64,000 bases of DNA from positions 3,240,501 through 3,304,500 of the forward strand of contig NW_027478159.1 in the NCBI RefSeq assembly GCF_051020975.1, written 5' to 3'. Origin of the DNA: Osmia lignaria lignaria (taxonomy: Eukaryota > Arthropoda > Insecta > Hymenoptera > Megachilidae). The translations under genes were made by a program, and so were the position numbers. The notes beneath the pieces were generated by a model. That model saw nothing but the letters and a program-made list of their open reading frames with translations, did not search any database and was not told the origin of the DNA. This document shows, piece by piece, positions 38,701 through 49,100 of this stretch (its first letter is position 1; every line of letters begins with the position of its first letter).

Positions 38701-41345
38701 TTGAGATAAATCTGCAAATATCTCGGAAACAAAGAGAGCTATGGCAAAATGTTAAGAGACCTTTTTTGTAGAGAATTAAGTTTCCTACTTTTTATGTTCT
38801 ATGATATTTTTCGATCAGAGGCGTAGTTCTCGAGATATATCAAGATATTTAAAAGATCCGAAGCCGCACCAACATAATAGAGATACAGAAACACCGTGGC
38901 CCCTTTCTTTGAGATAACTCTGCACGATTGCGAGCTGGAAATGCCACTTCCAGTTTAGCTGTGCAGAAGAAGAACAACAAGAAGAAGAAATATCTCGAAA
39001 TATGTCCATCAGGACCCTTCCCTTGAGATAAATCTGCAAATATCTCGGAAACGAAGAGAGCTATGGCAAAATGTTAAGAGACCTTTTTTGTAGAGAATTA
39101 AGTTTCCTACTTTTCATGTTCTACGATATTTTTTGATCAGATGTGTAGTTCTCGAGATATATCAAGATATTTAAAAGTTCCGAAGCAGCACCAACATAAT
39201 AGAGATACAGAAACACCGTGGCCCCTTTCTTTGAGATAACTCTGCACTATTGCGAGCTGTAAATGCCACTTCCAGCTTAGCTGTGCAGAAGAAGAACAAC
39301 AAGAAGAAGAAATATCTCGAAATATGTCCCTCAGGCCCCTTCCCTTGAGATAAATCTGCAAATATCTCGGAAACGAAGCGAGCTATGGCAAAATGTTGAG
39401 AGACCTTTTTTGTAGAGAATTAAGTTTCCTACTTTTTATGTTCCATGATATTTTTCGATCAGAGGCGTAGTTCTCGAGATATATCAAGATATTTAAAAGT
39501 TCCGAAGCCGCACCAACATAATAGAGATACAGAAACACCGTGGCCCCTTTCTTTGAGATAACTCTGCACGATTGCGAGCTGGAAATGCCACTTCCAGTTT
39601 AGCTGTGCAGAAGAAGAACAACGAGAAGGAGAAATATCTCGAAATATGTCCGTCAGGCCAGTTCCATTGAGCTGAATCTGCAAATATCTCGGAAACGAAG
39701 CGAGCTATGGCAAAATGTTAAGAGACGTTTTTTGTAGAGAATTATGTTTCCTACAATTTATGTTCTATGATATTTTTTGATCAGAAGCGTAGTTTTCGAG
39801 ATATATCGAGATATTTAAAAGTTCCGAAGCCGCACCAACATAATAGGGATACAGAAACACCGTGGCCCCTTTCTTTGAGATAACTCTGCACTAGTGCGAG
39901 CCGCAAATGCCACTTCCAGCTTAGCTGTGCAGAAGAAGAACAACAAGAAGAAGAAATATCTCGAAATATGTCCGTCAGGCGCCTTCCCTTGAGATAAATC
40001 TGCAAATATCTCGGAAACGAAGCGAGCTATGGAAAAATGTTAAGAGACCTTTTTTGTAGAAAATTAGGTTTCCTACTTTTTATGTTCTATGATATTTTTT
40101 GATCAGATGCGTAGTTCTCGAGATATATCAAGATATTTAAAAGTTCCGAAGCCGCACCAACATAATAGAGATACAGAAACACCGTGGCCCCTTTCTTTGA
40201 GATAACTCTGCACGATTGCGAGCTGGAAATGCCACTTCCAGTTTAGCTGTGCAGAAGAAGAACAACAAGAAGAAGAAATATCTCGAAATATGTCCGTCAG
40301 GCCAGTTCCTTTGAGCTGAATCTGCAAATATCTCGGAAACGAAGCGAGCTATGGCAAAATGTTAAGGGACGTTTTTTGTAGAGAATTATGTTTCCTACAA
40401 TTTATGTTCAATGATATTTTTTGATCAGAAGCGTAGTTTTCGAGATATATCGAGATATTTAAAAGTTCCGAAGCCGCACCAACATAATAGGGATACAGAA
40501 ACACCGTGGCCCCTTTCTTTGAGATAACTCTGCACTATTGCGAGCTGTAAATGCCACTTCCAGCTTAGCTGTGCAGAAGAAGAACAACAAGAAGAAGAAA
40601 TATCTCGAAATATGTCCGTCAGGCCCCTGCCCTTGAGATATATCTGCAAATATCTCGGAAACGAAGCGAGCTATGGCAAAATGTTAAGAGACCTTTTTTG
40701 TAGAGAATTATGTTTCCTACAATTTATGTTCTATGATATTTTTTGATCAGAAGCGTAGTTTTCGAGATATATCGAGATATTTAAAAGTTCCGAAGCCGCA
40801 CCAACATAATAGAGATACAGAAACACCGTGGCTCCTTTCTTTGAGATAACTCTGCACTAGTGCGAGCCGCAAATGCCACTTCCAGCTTAGCTGTGCAGAA
40901 GAAGAACAACAAGAAGAAGAAATATCTCGAAATATGTCCGTCAGGCCCCTTCCCTTGAGATAAATCTGCAAATATCTCGGAAACGAAGCGAGATATGGCA
41001 AAATGTTAAGAGACCTTTTTTGTAGAGAATTAAGTTTCCTACTTTTTATGTTCTATGATATTTTTCGATCAGAGGCGTAGTTCTCGAGATATATCAAGAT
41101 AGATAAAGTTCCGAAGCCGCACCAACATAATAGAGATACAGAAACACCGTGGCCCCTTTCTTTGAGATAACTCTGCACTATTGCGAGCTGTAAATGCCAC
41201 TTCCAGCTTAGCTGTGCAGAAGAAGAACAACAAGAAGAAGAAATATCTCGAAATATGTCCGTCAGGCCCCTTCCCTTGAGATATATCTGCAAATATCTCG
41301 GAAACGAAGCGAGCTATGGCAAAATCTTAAGAGACCTTTTTTGTC
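35701..41345 (+). repeat. Satellite segment with a 966-bp three-unit HOR and mosaic units
   Basis: Between about 36883 and 38814 three units repeat once with a 966-bp period: a GTGGCTCCTTTC/GAGCCGC unit, a unit with CGATCAGAGGCG and TCCATCAGGACCC, and a GAGCTGTAAA unit. Downstream, CGATCAGAGGCG units alternate with other types up to 40.7 kb. Mosaics appear here: CAGTTCCTTTGAGCTG, elsewhere linked to GAGCTGCAAA, is joined to GAGCTGGAAA/CAGTTTAG (40103-40327). A 1-bp deletion is present at 41099-41110 (GATAGATAAAGTT). Confidence 0.78.
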
Positions 41346-42049
41346 GAGAATTATGTTTCCTACAATTTATGTTCTATGATATTTTTTGATCAGAAGCGTA
41401 GTTTTCGAGATATATCGAGATATTTAAAAGTTCCGAAGCCGCACCAACATAATAGAGATACAGAAACACCGTGGCTCCTTTCTTTGAGATAACTCTGCAC
41501 TAGTGCGAGCCGCAAATGCCACTTCCAGCTTAGCTGTGCAGAAGAAGAACAACAAGAAGAAGAAATATCTCGAAATATGTCCGTCAGGCCCCTTCCCTTG
41601 AGATAAATCTGCAAATATCTCGGAAACGAAGCGAGCTATGGCAAAATGTTAAGAGACCTTTTTTGTAGAGAATTAAGTTTCCTACTTTTTATGTTGTATG
41701 ATATTTTTCGATCAGAGGCGTAGTTCTCGAGATATATCAAGATATTTAAAAGTTCCGAAGCCGCACCAACATAATAGAGATACAGAAACACCGTGGCCCC
41801 TTTCTTTGAGATAACTCTGCACGATTGCGAGCTGGAAATGCCACTTCCAGTTTAGCTGTGCAGAAGAAGAACAACAAGAAGAAGAAATATCTCGAAATAT
41901 GTCCATCAGGACCCTTCCCTTGAGATAAATCTGCAAATATCTCGGAAACGAAGCGAGCTATGGCAAAATGTTAAGAGACCTTTTTTGTAGAGAATTAAGT
42001 TTCCTACTTTTTATGTTCTATGATATTTTTTGATCAGATGCGTAGTTCT

Positions 42050-42057
42050 CGAGATAT
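42050..42057 (-). other. ATATCTCG octamer, inverted copy
   Basis: CGAGATAT, overlapping the XhoI site. In subfamilies with CGAGATATATCGAGAT a second inverted copy follows exactly 10 bp later, for example 39797-39804 and 39807-39814. Together with the two direct copies in the same monomer this gives three or four octamers per 322 bp. Function is unknown; a protein-binding site is one possibility. Confidence 0.55.
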
Positions 42058-42112
42058 ATCAAGATATTTAAAAGTTCCGAAGCCGCACCAACATAATAGA
42101 GATACAGAAACA

Positions 42113-42162
42113 CCGTGGCCCCTTTCTTTGAGATAACTCTGCACTATTGCGAGCTGCAAATG
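42113..42162 (+). repeat. Internal direct duplication, arm A (shown in the reference monomer)
   Basis: This stretch runs from CCGTGGCCCC through TTGAGATAACTCTGCA to GCGAGCTGCAAATG. It aligns with the stretch starting 112 bp downstream at 42225. Shared blocks are CCGT, GGCCCCTT, TTGAGATAA, TCTGCA, GCGAGCT and GCAAATG/GCAAAATG, all in the same order. The arm is 18 bp shorter than its partner because of gaps of 2, 12 and 4 bp. The same pair exists in every monomer, so the duplication predates array amplification. Confidence 0.75.
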
Positions 42163-42186
42163 CCACTTCCAGCTTAGCTGTGCAGA
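42138..42186 (+). other. Two-stem inverted repeat (possible hairpin or cruciform), one per monomer
   Basis: Outer arms TCTGCAC (42138-42144) and GTGCAGA (42180-42186) are exact reverse complements. Inside them, AGCTGCAA (42152-42159) and TTCCAGCT (42167-42174) pair over 8 bp with one C-C mismatch around a 7-nt loop. The two stems are separated by 7 nt on the left and 5 nt on the right. The GAGCTGGAAA/CAGTTTAG subfamily repairs the C-C mismatch but turns an outer G-C pair into G-T. Unit 43965-44189 (stem at 44069-44117) has a perfect 8-bp inner stem. Whether it folds in DNA or in a transcript is inference. Confidence 0.6.
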
Positions 42187-42209
42187 AGAAGAACAACAAG
42201 AAGAAGAAA
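42184..42209 (+). repeat. GAA/CAA triplet tract within each monomer
   Basis: A T-free stretch of about 26 bases made of GAA triplets with two CAA triplets in the middle. It stays in register across the array; only occasional substitutions are seen, such as a T at 671 and 6145, CCAG at 3566, 5176 and 7752, GCAG at 30594, 33170 and 12261. It resembles a frozen short microsatellite, with no length change seen between units. Confidence 0.8.
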
Positions 42210-42216
42210 TATCTCG
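42209..42216 (+). other. ATATCTCG octamer, first direct copy
   Basis: It lies just after the GAA-rich tract, in AAATATCTCGAAATAT. That 16-mer is a near reverse complement (14 of 16, or 15 of 16 in CGAGAT units) of ATATATCAAGATATTT located about 137 bp upstream in the same monomer. The second direct octamer starts 50 bp further on. Confidence 0.55.
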
Positions 42217-42224
42217 AAATATGT

Positions 42225-42292
42225 CCGTCAGGCCCCTTCCCTTGAGATAAATCTGCAAATATCTCGGAAACGAAGCGAGCTATGGCAAAATG
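42225..42292 (+). repeat. Internal direct duplication, arm B (shown in the reference monomer)
   Basis: Partner of the arm at 42113-42162. It reads CCGTCAGGCCCC, then TTGAGATAAATCTGCA, then a 12-bp extra stretch holding ATATCTCGG, then GCGAGCTATGGCAAAATG. The extra stretch relative to arm A carries one copy of the ATATCTCG octamer, so octamer gain and duplication divergence may be linked. The minus-strand frame of the commonest subfamily begins in this arm at a TTG codon. Confidence 0.75.
42259..42266 (+). other. ATATCTCG octamer, second direct copy
   Basis: It is in AAATATCTCGGAAACG, and shares the ten bases AAATATCTCG with the copy 50 bp upstream. It is retained in nearly all units; exceptions include 9103 (GCAGATATCTCGG, flank changed only) and 32922 (AAATTTCTCGG, octamer broken). 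Confidence 0.55.
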
Positions 42293-43276
42293 TTAAGAGA
42301 CCTTTTTTGTAGAGAATTAAGTTTCCTACTTTTTATGTTCTATGATATTTTTCGATCAGAGGCGTAGTTCTCGAGATATATCAAGATATTTAAAAGTTCC
42401 GAAGCCGCTCCAACATAATAGAGATACAGAAACACCGTGGCCCCTTTCTTTGAGATAACTCTGCACGATTGCGAGCTGGAAATGCCACTTCCAGTTTAGC
42501 TGTGCAGAAGAAGAACAACAAGAAGAAGAAATATCTCGAAATATGTCCGTCAGGCCAGTTCCTTTGAGCTGAATCTGCAAATATCTCGGAAACGAAGCGA
42601 GCTATGGCAAAATGTTGAGAGACGTTTTTTGTAGAGAATTATGTTTCCTACAATTTATGTTCTATGATATTTTTTGATCAGAAGCGTAGTTTTCGAGATA
42701 TATCGAGATATTTAAAAGTTCCGAAGCCGCACCAACATAAAGAGATACAGAAACACCGTGGCCCCTTTCTTTGAGATAACTCTGCACTATTGCGAGCTGC
42801 AAATGCCACTTCCAGCTTAGCTGTGCAGAAGAAGAACAACAAGAAGAAGAAATATCTCCAAATATGTCCGTCAGGCCCCTTCCCTTGAGATAAATCTGCA
42901 AATATCTCGGAAACGAAGAGAGCTATGGCAAAATGTTAAGAGACCTTTTTTGTAGAGAATTAAGTTTCCTACTTTTCATGTTCTATGATATTTTTTGATC
43001 AGATGCGTAGTTCTCGAGATATATCAAGATATTTAAAAGTTCCGAAGCCGCACCAACATAATAGAGATACAGAAACACCGTGGCCCCTTTCTTTGAGATA
43101 ACTCTGCACTATTGCGAGCTGTAAATGCCACTTCCAGCTTAGCTGTGCAGAAGAAGAACAACAAGAAGAAGAAATATCTCGAAATATGTCCGTCAAGCCC
43201 CTTCCCTTGAGATATATCTGCAAATATCTCGGAAACGAAGCGAGCTATGGCAAAATCGTAAGAGACCTTTTTTGTC

Positions 43277-46170
43277 GAGAATTATGTTTCCTACAATTTA
43301 TGTTCTATGATATTTTTTGATCAGAAGCGTAGTTTTCGAGATATATCGAGATATTTAAAAGTTCCGAAGCCGCACCAACATAATAGAGATACAGAAACAC
43401 CGTGGCTCCTTTCTTTGAGATAACTCTGCACTAGTGCGAGCCGCAAATGCCACTTCCAGCTTAGCTGTGCAGAAGAAGAACAACAAGAAGAAGAAATATC
43501 TCGAAATATGTCCGTCAGGCCCCTTCCCTTGAGATAAATCTGCAAATATCTCGGAAACGAAGCGAGCTATGGCAAAATGTTGAGAGACCTTTTTTGTAGA
43601 GAATTAAGTTTCCTACTTTTTATGTTGTATGATATTTTTCGATCAGAGGCGTAGTTCTCGAGATATATCAAGATATTTAAAAGTTCCGAAGCCGCACCAA
43701 CATAATAGAGATACAGAAACACCGTGGCCCCTTTCTTTGAGATAACTCTGCACGATTGCGAGCTGGAAATGCCACTTCCAGTTTAGCTGTGCAGAAGAAG
43801 AACAACAAGAAGAAGAAATATCTCGAAATATGTCCATCAGGACCCTTCCCTTGAGATAAATCTGCAAATATCTCGGAAACGAAGCGAGCTATGGCAAAAT
43901 GTTAAGAGACTTTTTTTGTAGAGAATTAAGTTTCCTACTTTTTATGTTCTATGATATTTTTTGATCAGATGCGTAGTTCTCGAGATATATCAAGATATTT
44001 AAAAGTTCCGAAGCCGCACCAACATAATAGAGATACAGAAACACCGTGGCCCCTTTCTTTGAGATAACTCTGCACTATTGAGAGCTGGAAATGCCACTTC
44101 CAGCTTAGCTGTGCAGAAGAAGAACAACAAGAAGAAGAAATATCTCGAAATATGTCCGTCAGGCCCCTTCCCTTGAGATAAATCTGCAAATATCTCGGAA
44201 ACGAAGCGAGCTATGGCAAAATGTTAAGAGACCTTTTTTGTAGAGAATTAAGTTTCCTACTTTTTATGTTCTATGATATTTTTCGATCAGAGGCGTAGTT
44301 CTCGAGATATATCAAGATATTTAAAAGTTCCGAAGCCGCACCAACATAATAGAGATACAGAAACACCGTGGCCCCTTTCTTTGAGATAACTCAGCACGAT
44401 TGCGAGCTGGAAATGCCACTTCCAGTTTAGCTGTGCAGAAGAAGAACAACAAGAAGAAGAAATATCTCGAAATATGTCCGTCAGGCCAGTTCCTTTGAGC
44501 TGCATCTGCAAATATCTCGGAAACGATGCGAGCTATGGCAAAATGTTAAGAGACGTTTTTTGTAGAGAATTATGTTTCCTACAATTTATGTTCTATGATA
44601 TTTTTTGATCAGAAGCGTAGTTTTCGAGATATATCGAGATATTTAAAAGTTCCGAAGCCGCACCAACATAATAGAGATACAGAAACACCGTGGCCCCTTT
44701 CTTTGAGATAACTCTGCACTATTGCGAGCTGCAAATGCCACTTCCAGCTTAGCTGTGCAGAAGAAGAACAACAAGAAGAAGAAATATCTCCAAATATGTC
44801 CGTCAGGCCCCTTCCCTTGAGATAAATCTGCAAATATCTCGGAAACGAAGAGAGCTATGGCAAAATGTTAAGAGACCTTTTTTGTAGAGAATTAAGTTTC
44901 CTACTTTTCATGTTCTATGATATTTTTTGATCAGATGCGTAGTTCCCGAGATATATCAAGATATTTAAAAGTTCCGAAGCCGCACCAACATAATAGAGAT
45001 ACAGAAACACCGTGGCCCCTTTCTTTGAGATAACTCTGCACTATTGCGAGCTGTAAATGCCACTTCCAGCTTAGCTGTGCAGAAGAAGAACAACAAGAAG
45101 AAGAAATATCTCGAAATATGTCCGTCAGGCCCCTTCCCTTGAGATAAATCTGCAAATATCTCGGAAACGAAGCGAGCTATGGCAAAATGTTAAGAGACCT
45201 TTTTTGTAGAGAATTAAGTTTCCTACTTTTTATGTTCTATGATATTTTTCGATCAGAGGCGTAGTTCTCGAGATATATCAAGATATTTAAAAGTTCCGAA
45301 GCCGCACCAACATAATAGAGATACAGAAACACCGTGGCCCCTTTCTTTGAGATAACTCTGCACGATTGCGAGCTGGAAATGCCACTTCCAGTTTAGCTGT
45401 GCAGAAGAAGAACAACAAGAAGAAGAAATATCTCGAAATATGTCCGTCAGGCCAGTTCCTTTGAGCTGAATCTGCAAATATCTCGGAAACGAAGCGAGCT
45501 ATGGCAAAATGTTAAGAGACGTTTTTTGTAGAGAATTATGTTTCCTACAATTTATGTTCTATGATATTTTTTGATCAGAAGCGTAGTTTTCGAGATATAT
45601 CGAGATATTTAAAAGTTCCGAAGCCGCACCAACATAATAGAGATACAGAAACACCGTGGCCCCTTTCTTTGAGATAACTCTGCACTATTGCGAGCTGCAA
45701 ATGCCACTTCCAGCTTAGCTGTGCAGAAGAAGAACAACAAGAAGAAGAAATATCTCCAAATATGTCCGTCAGGCCCCTTCCCTTGAGATAAATCTGCAAA
45801 TATCTCGGAAACGAAGAGAGCTATGGCAAAATGTTAAGAGACCTTTTTTGTAGAGAATTAAGTTTCCTACTTTTCATGTTCTATGATATTTTTTGATCAG
45901 ATGCGTAGTTCTCGAGATGTATCAAGATATTTAAAAGTTCCGAAGCCGCACCAACATAATAGAGATACAGAAACACCGTGGCCCCTTTCTTTGAGATAAC
46001 TCTGCACTATTGCGAGCTGTAAATGCCACTTCCAGCTTAGCTGTGCAGAAGAAGAACAACAAGAAGAAGAAATATCTCGAAATATGTCCGTCAGGCCCCT
46101 TCCCTTGAGATATATCTGCAAATATCTCGGAAACGAAGCGAGCTATGGCAAAATCTTAAGAGACCTTTTT
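43277..46170 (+). repeat. Six-monomer HOR copy 2 plus a three-monomer partial copy
   Basis: A second 6-mer runs from 43277 to about 45208. The last three units then repeat once more with a 966-bp shift (ATATCTCCAAATATG at 44785 and 45751; CGATCAGAGGCG at 44284 and 45250). The block ends where TTTTGTCGAGAATTATG returns at about 46168. Unit 43965-44189 holds the perfect version of the inner stem. Confidence 0.83.
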
Positions 46171-49100
46171 TGTCGAGAATTATGTTTCCTACAATTTATG
46201 TTCTATGATATTTTTTGATCAGAAGCGTAGTTTTCGAGATATATCGAGATATTTAAAAGTTCCGAAGCCGCACCAACATAATAGAGATACAGAAACACCG
46301 TGGCCCCTTTCTTTGAGATGACTCTGCACTATTGCGAGCTGGAAATGCCACTTCCAGTTTAGCTGTGCAGAAGAAGAACAACAAGAAGAAGAAATATCTC
46401 GAAATATGTCCGTTAGGCCCCTTCCCTTGAGATAAATCTGCAAATATCTCGGAAACGAAGCGAGCTATGGCAAAATATTAAGAGACCTTTTTTCTAGAGA
46501 ATTAAGTTTCCTACTTTTTATGTTCTATGATATTTTTTGATCAGATGCGTAGTTCTCGAGATATATCAAGATATTTAAAAGTTCCGAAGCCGCACCAACA
46601 TAATAGAGATACAGAAACACCGTGGCCCCTTTCTTTGAGATAACTCTGCACTATAGCGAGCTGCAAATGCCACTTCCAGCTTAGCTGTGCAGAAGAAGAA
46701 CAACAAGAAGAAGAAATATCTCGAAATATGTCCGTCAGGCCCCTTCCCTTGAGATAAATCTGGAAATATCTCGGAAACGAAGAGAGCTATGGCAAAATGT
46801 TAAGAGACCTTTTTTGTAGAGAATTAAGTTTCCTACTTTTTACGTTCTATGACATTTTTTGATCAGATGCGTAGTTCTCGAGATATATCAAGATATTTAA
46901 AAGTTCCGAAGCCGCACCAACATAATAGAGATACAGAAACACCGTGGCCCCTTTCTTTGAGATAACTCTGCACTATTGCGAGCTGTAAATGCCACTTCCA
47001 GCTTAGCTGTGCAGAAGAAGAACAACAAGAAGAAGAAATATCTCGAAATATGTCCGTCAGGCCCCTTCCCTTGAGATATATCTGCAAATATCTCGGAAAC
47101 GAAGCGAGCTATGGCAAAATCTTAAGAGACCTTTTTTGTAGACAATTATGGTTCCTACAATTTATGTTCTATGATATTTTTTGATCAGATGCGTAGTTTT
47201 CGAGATATATCGAGATATTTAAAAGATCCGAAGCCGCACCAACATAATAGAGATACAGAAACACCGTGGCCCTTTTCTTTGATATAACTCTGCACTAGTG
47301 CGAGCCGCAAATGCCGCTTCCAGCTTAGCTGTGCAGAAGAAGAACAACAAGAAGAAGAAATATCTCGAAATATGTCCGTCAGGCCCCTTCCCTCGAGATA
47401 AATCTGCAAATATCTCGGAAACGAAGCGAGCTATGGCAAAATGTTAAGAGACCTTTTTTGTAGAGAATTAAGTTTCCTACTTTTTATGTTCTATGATATT
47501 TTTTGATCGGATGCGTAGTTCTCGAGATATATCAAGATATTTAAAAGTTCCGAAGCCGCACCAACATAATAGAGATACAGAAACACCGTGGCCCCTTTCT
47601 TTGAGATAACTCTGCACTATTGCGAGCTGTAAATGCCACTTCCAGCTTAGCTGTGCAGAAGAAGAACAACAAGAAGAAGAAATATCTCGAAATATGTCCG
47701 TCAGGCCCCTGCCCTTGAGATATATCTGCAAATATCTCGGAAACGAAGCGAGCTATGGCAAAATGTTAAGAGACCTTTTTTGTAGAGAATTAAGTTTCCG
47801 ACTTTTTCTGTTCTATGATATTTTTTGATCGGATGCGTAGTTCTCGAGATATATCAAGATATTTAAAAGTTCCGAAGCCGCACCAACATAATAGAGATAC
47901 AGAAACACCGTGGCCCCTTTCTTTGAGATAACTCTGCACTATTGCGAGCTGTAAATGCCACTTCCAGCTTAGCTGTGCAGAAGAAGAACAACAAGAAGAA
48001 GAAATATCTCGAAATATGTCCGTCAGGCCCCTGCCCTTGAGATATATCTGCAAATATCTCGGAAACGAAGCGAGCTATGGCAAAATGTTAAGAGACCTTT
48101 TTTGTAGAGAATTAAGTTTGCTACTTTTTATGTTCTATGATATTTTTTGATCGGATGCGTAGTTCTCGAGATATATCAAGATATTTAAAAGTTCCGAAGC
48201 CGCACCAACATAATAGAGATACAGAAACACCGTGGCCCCTTTCTTTGAGATGACTCTGCACTATTGCGAGCTGGAAATGCCACTTCCAGTTTAGCTGTGC
48301 AGAAGAAGAACAACAAGAAGAAGAAATATCTCGAAATATGTCCGTTAGGCCCCTTCCCTTGAGATAAATCTGCAAATATCTCGGAAACGAAGCGAGCTAT
48401 GGCAAAATGTTAAGAGACCTTTTTTGTAGAGAATTAAGTTTCCTACTTTTTATGTTCTATGATATTTTTTGATCAGATGCGTAGTTCTCGATATATATCA
48501 AGATATTTAAAAGTTCCGAAGCCGCACCAACATAAGAGAGATACAGAAACACCGTGGCCCCTTTCTTTGAGATAACTCTGCACTATTGCGAGCTGCAAAT
48601 GCCACTTCCAGCTTAGCTGTGCAGAAGAAGAACAACAAGAAGAAGAAATATCTCGAAATATGTCCGTCAGGCCCCGTCCCTTGAGATAAATCTGCAAATA
48701 TCTCGGAAACGAAGAGAGCTATGGCAAAATGTTAAGAGACCTTTTTTGTACAGAATTAAGTTTCCTACTTTTCATGTTCTATGATATTTTTTGATCAGAT
48801 GCGTAGTTCTCGAGATATATCAAGATATTTAAAAGTTCCGAAGCCGCACCAACATAATAGAGATACAGAAACACCGTGGCCCCTTTCTTTGAGATAACTC
48901 TGCACTATTGCGAGCTGCAAATGCCACTTCCAGCTTAGCTGTGCAGAAGAAGAACAACAAGAAGAAGAAATATCTCGAAATATGTCCGTCAGGCCCCTTC
49001 CCTTGAGATAAATCTGCAAATATCTCGGAAACGAAGAGAGCTATGGCAAAATGTTAAGAGACCTTTTTTGTAGAGAATTAAGTTTCCTACTTTTCATGTT

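Larger units (their letters stand above)
42031..42352 (+). repeat. Representative satellite monomer (322 bp)
   Basis: This unit is a convenient reference, starting at the BclI site TGATCA. Order of landmarks: TGATCA; XhoI site CTCGAG followed by GATATATC; an AT-rich step to GTTCCGAAGCCGCACC; ACATAATAGAGATACAG; CCGTGGCCCC; the two-stem inverted repeat; the GAA/CAA tract; ATATCTCGAAATATG; CCGTCAGGCCCC; a second ATATCTCGG; GAAACGAAGCGAGC; TTAAGAGACC; then T6, T5 and T6 tracts before the next unit. Main variable sites across the array are GATCAGATG/AAG/ACG/GAGG, CAAGAT versus CGAGAT, GAGCTGCAAA versus GAGCTGGAAA versus GAGCCGCAAA versus GAGCTGTAAA, CAGCTTAG versus CAGTTTAG, CCTTGAGATAAAT versus CTTTGAGCTGAAT, and CTACTTTTTATG versus CTACAATTTATG versus CTACTTTTCATG. 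The choice of start is arbitrary. Confidence 0.97.
41346..43276 (+). repeat. Six-monomer HOR (about 1932 bp), copy 1
   Basis: Six units repeat with a shift of 1931 bp, or 1932 bp after the deletion at 42738. Shared markers are TTTTGTCGAGAATTATG (41339 and 43270), GTTGTATGATATTTTTCG (41692 and 43624), TCCATCAGGACCC, the Q/GAGCTGGAAA mosaic unit, and ATATCTCCAAATATG (42853 and 44785). The deletion ACATAAAGAG near 42738 is private to this copy. Confidence 0.85.

Noticed and set aside
42085..42100. RNA polymerase III B box (GTTCCGAAGCC) with T6 terminators
   Set aside because: The match to GWTCRANNC needs an inserted base and there is no A box at the right distance; T6 runs alone are weak evidence.
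42260..42280. CENP-B box on the minus strand (CTTCGTTTCCGAG)
   Set aside because: Only the first seven bases fit the mammalian consensus; the required A and the CGGG core are absent.
42031..42352. Hammerhead ribozyme, as known in some animal satellites
   Set aside because: I could not find the CUGAUGA and GAAA core elements in a suitable arrangement on either strand of the monomer.
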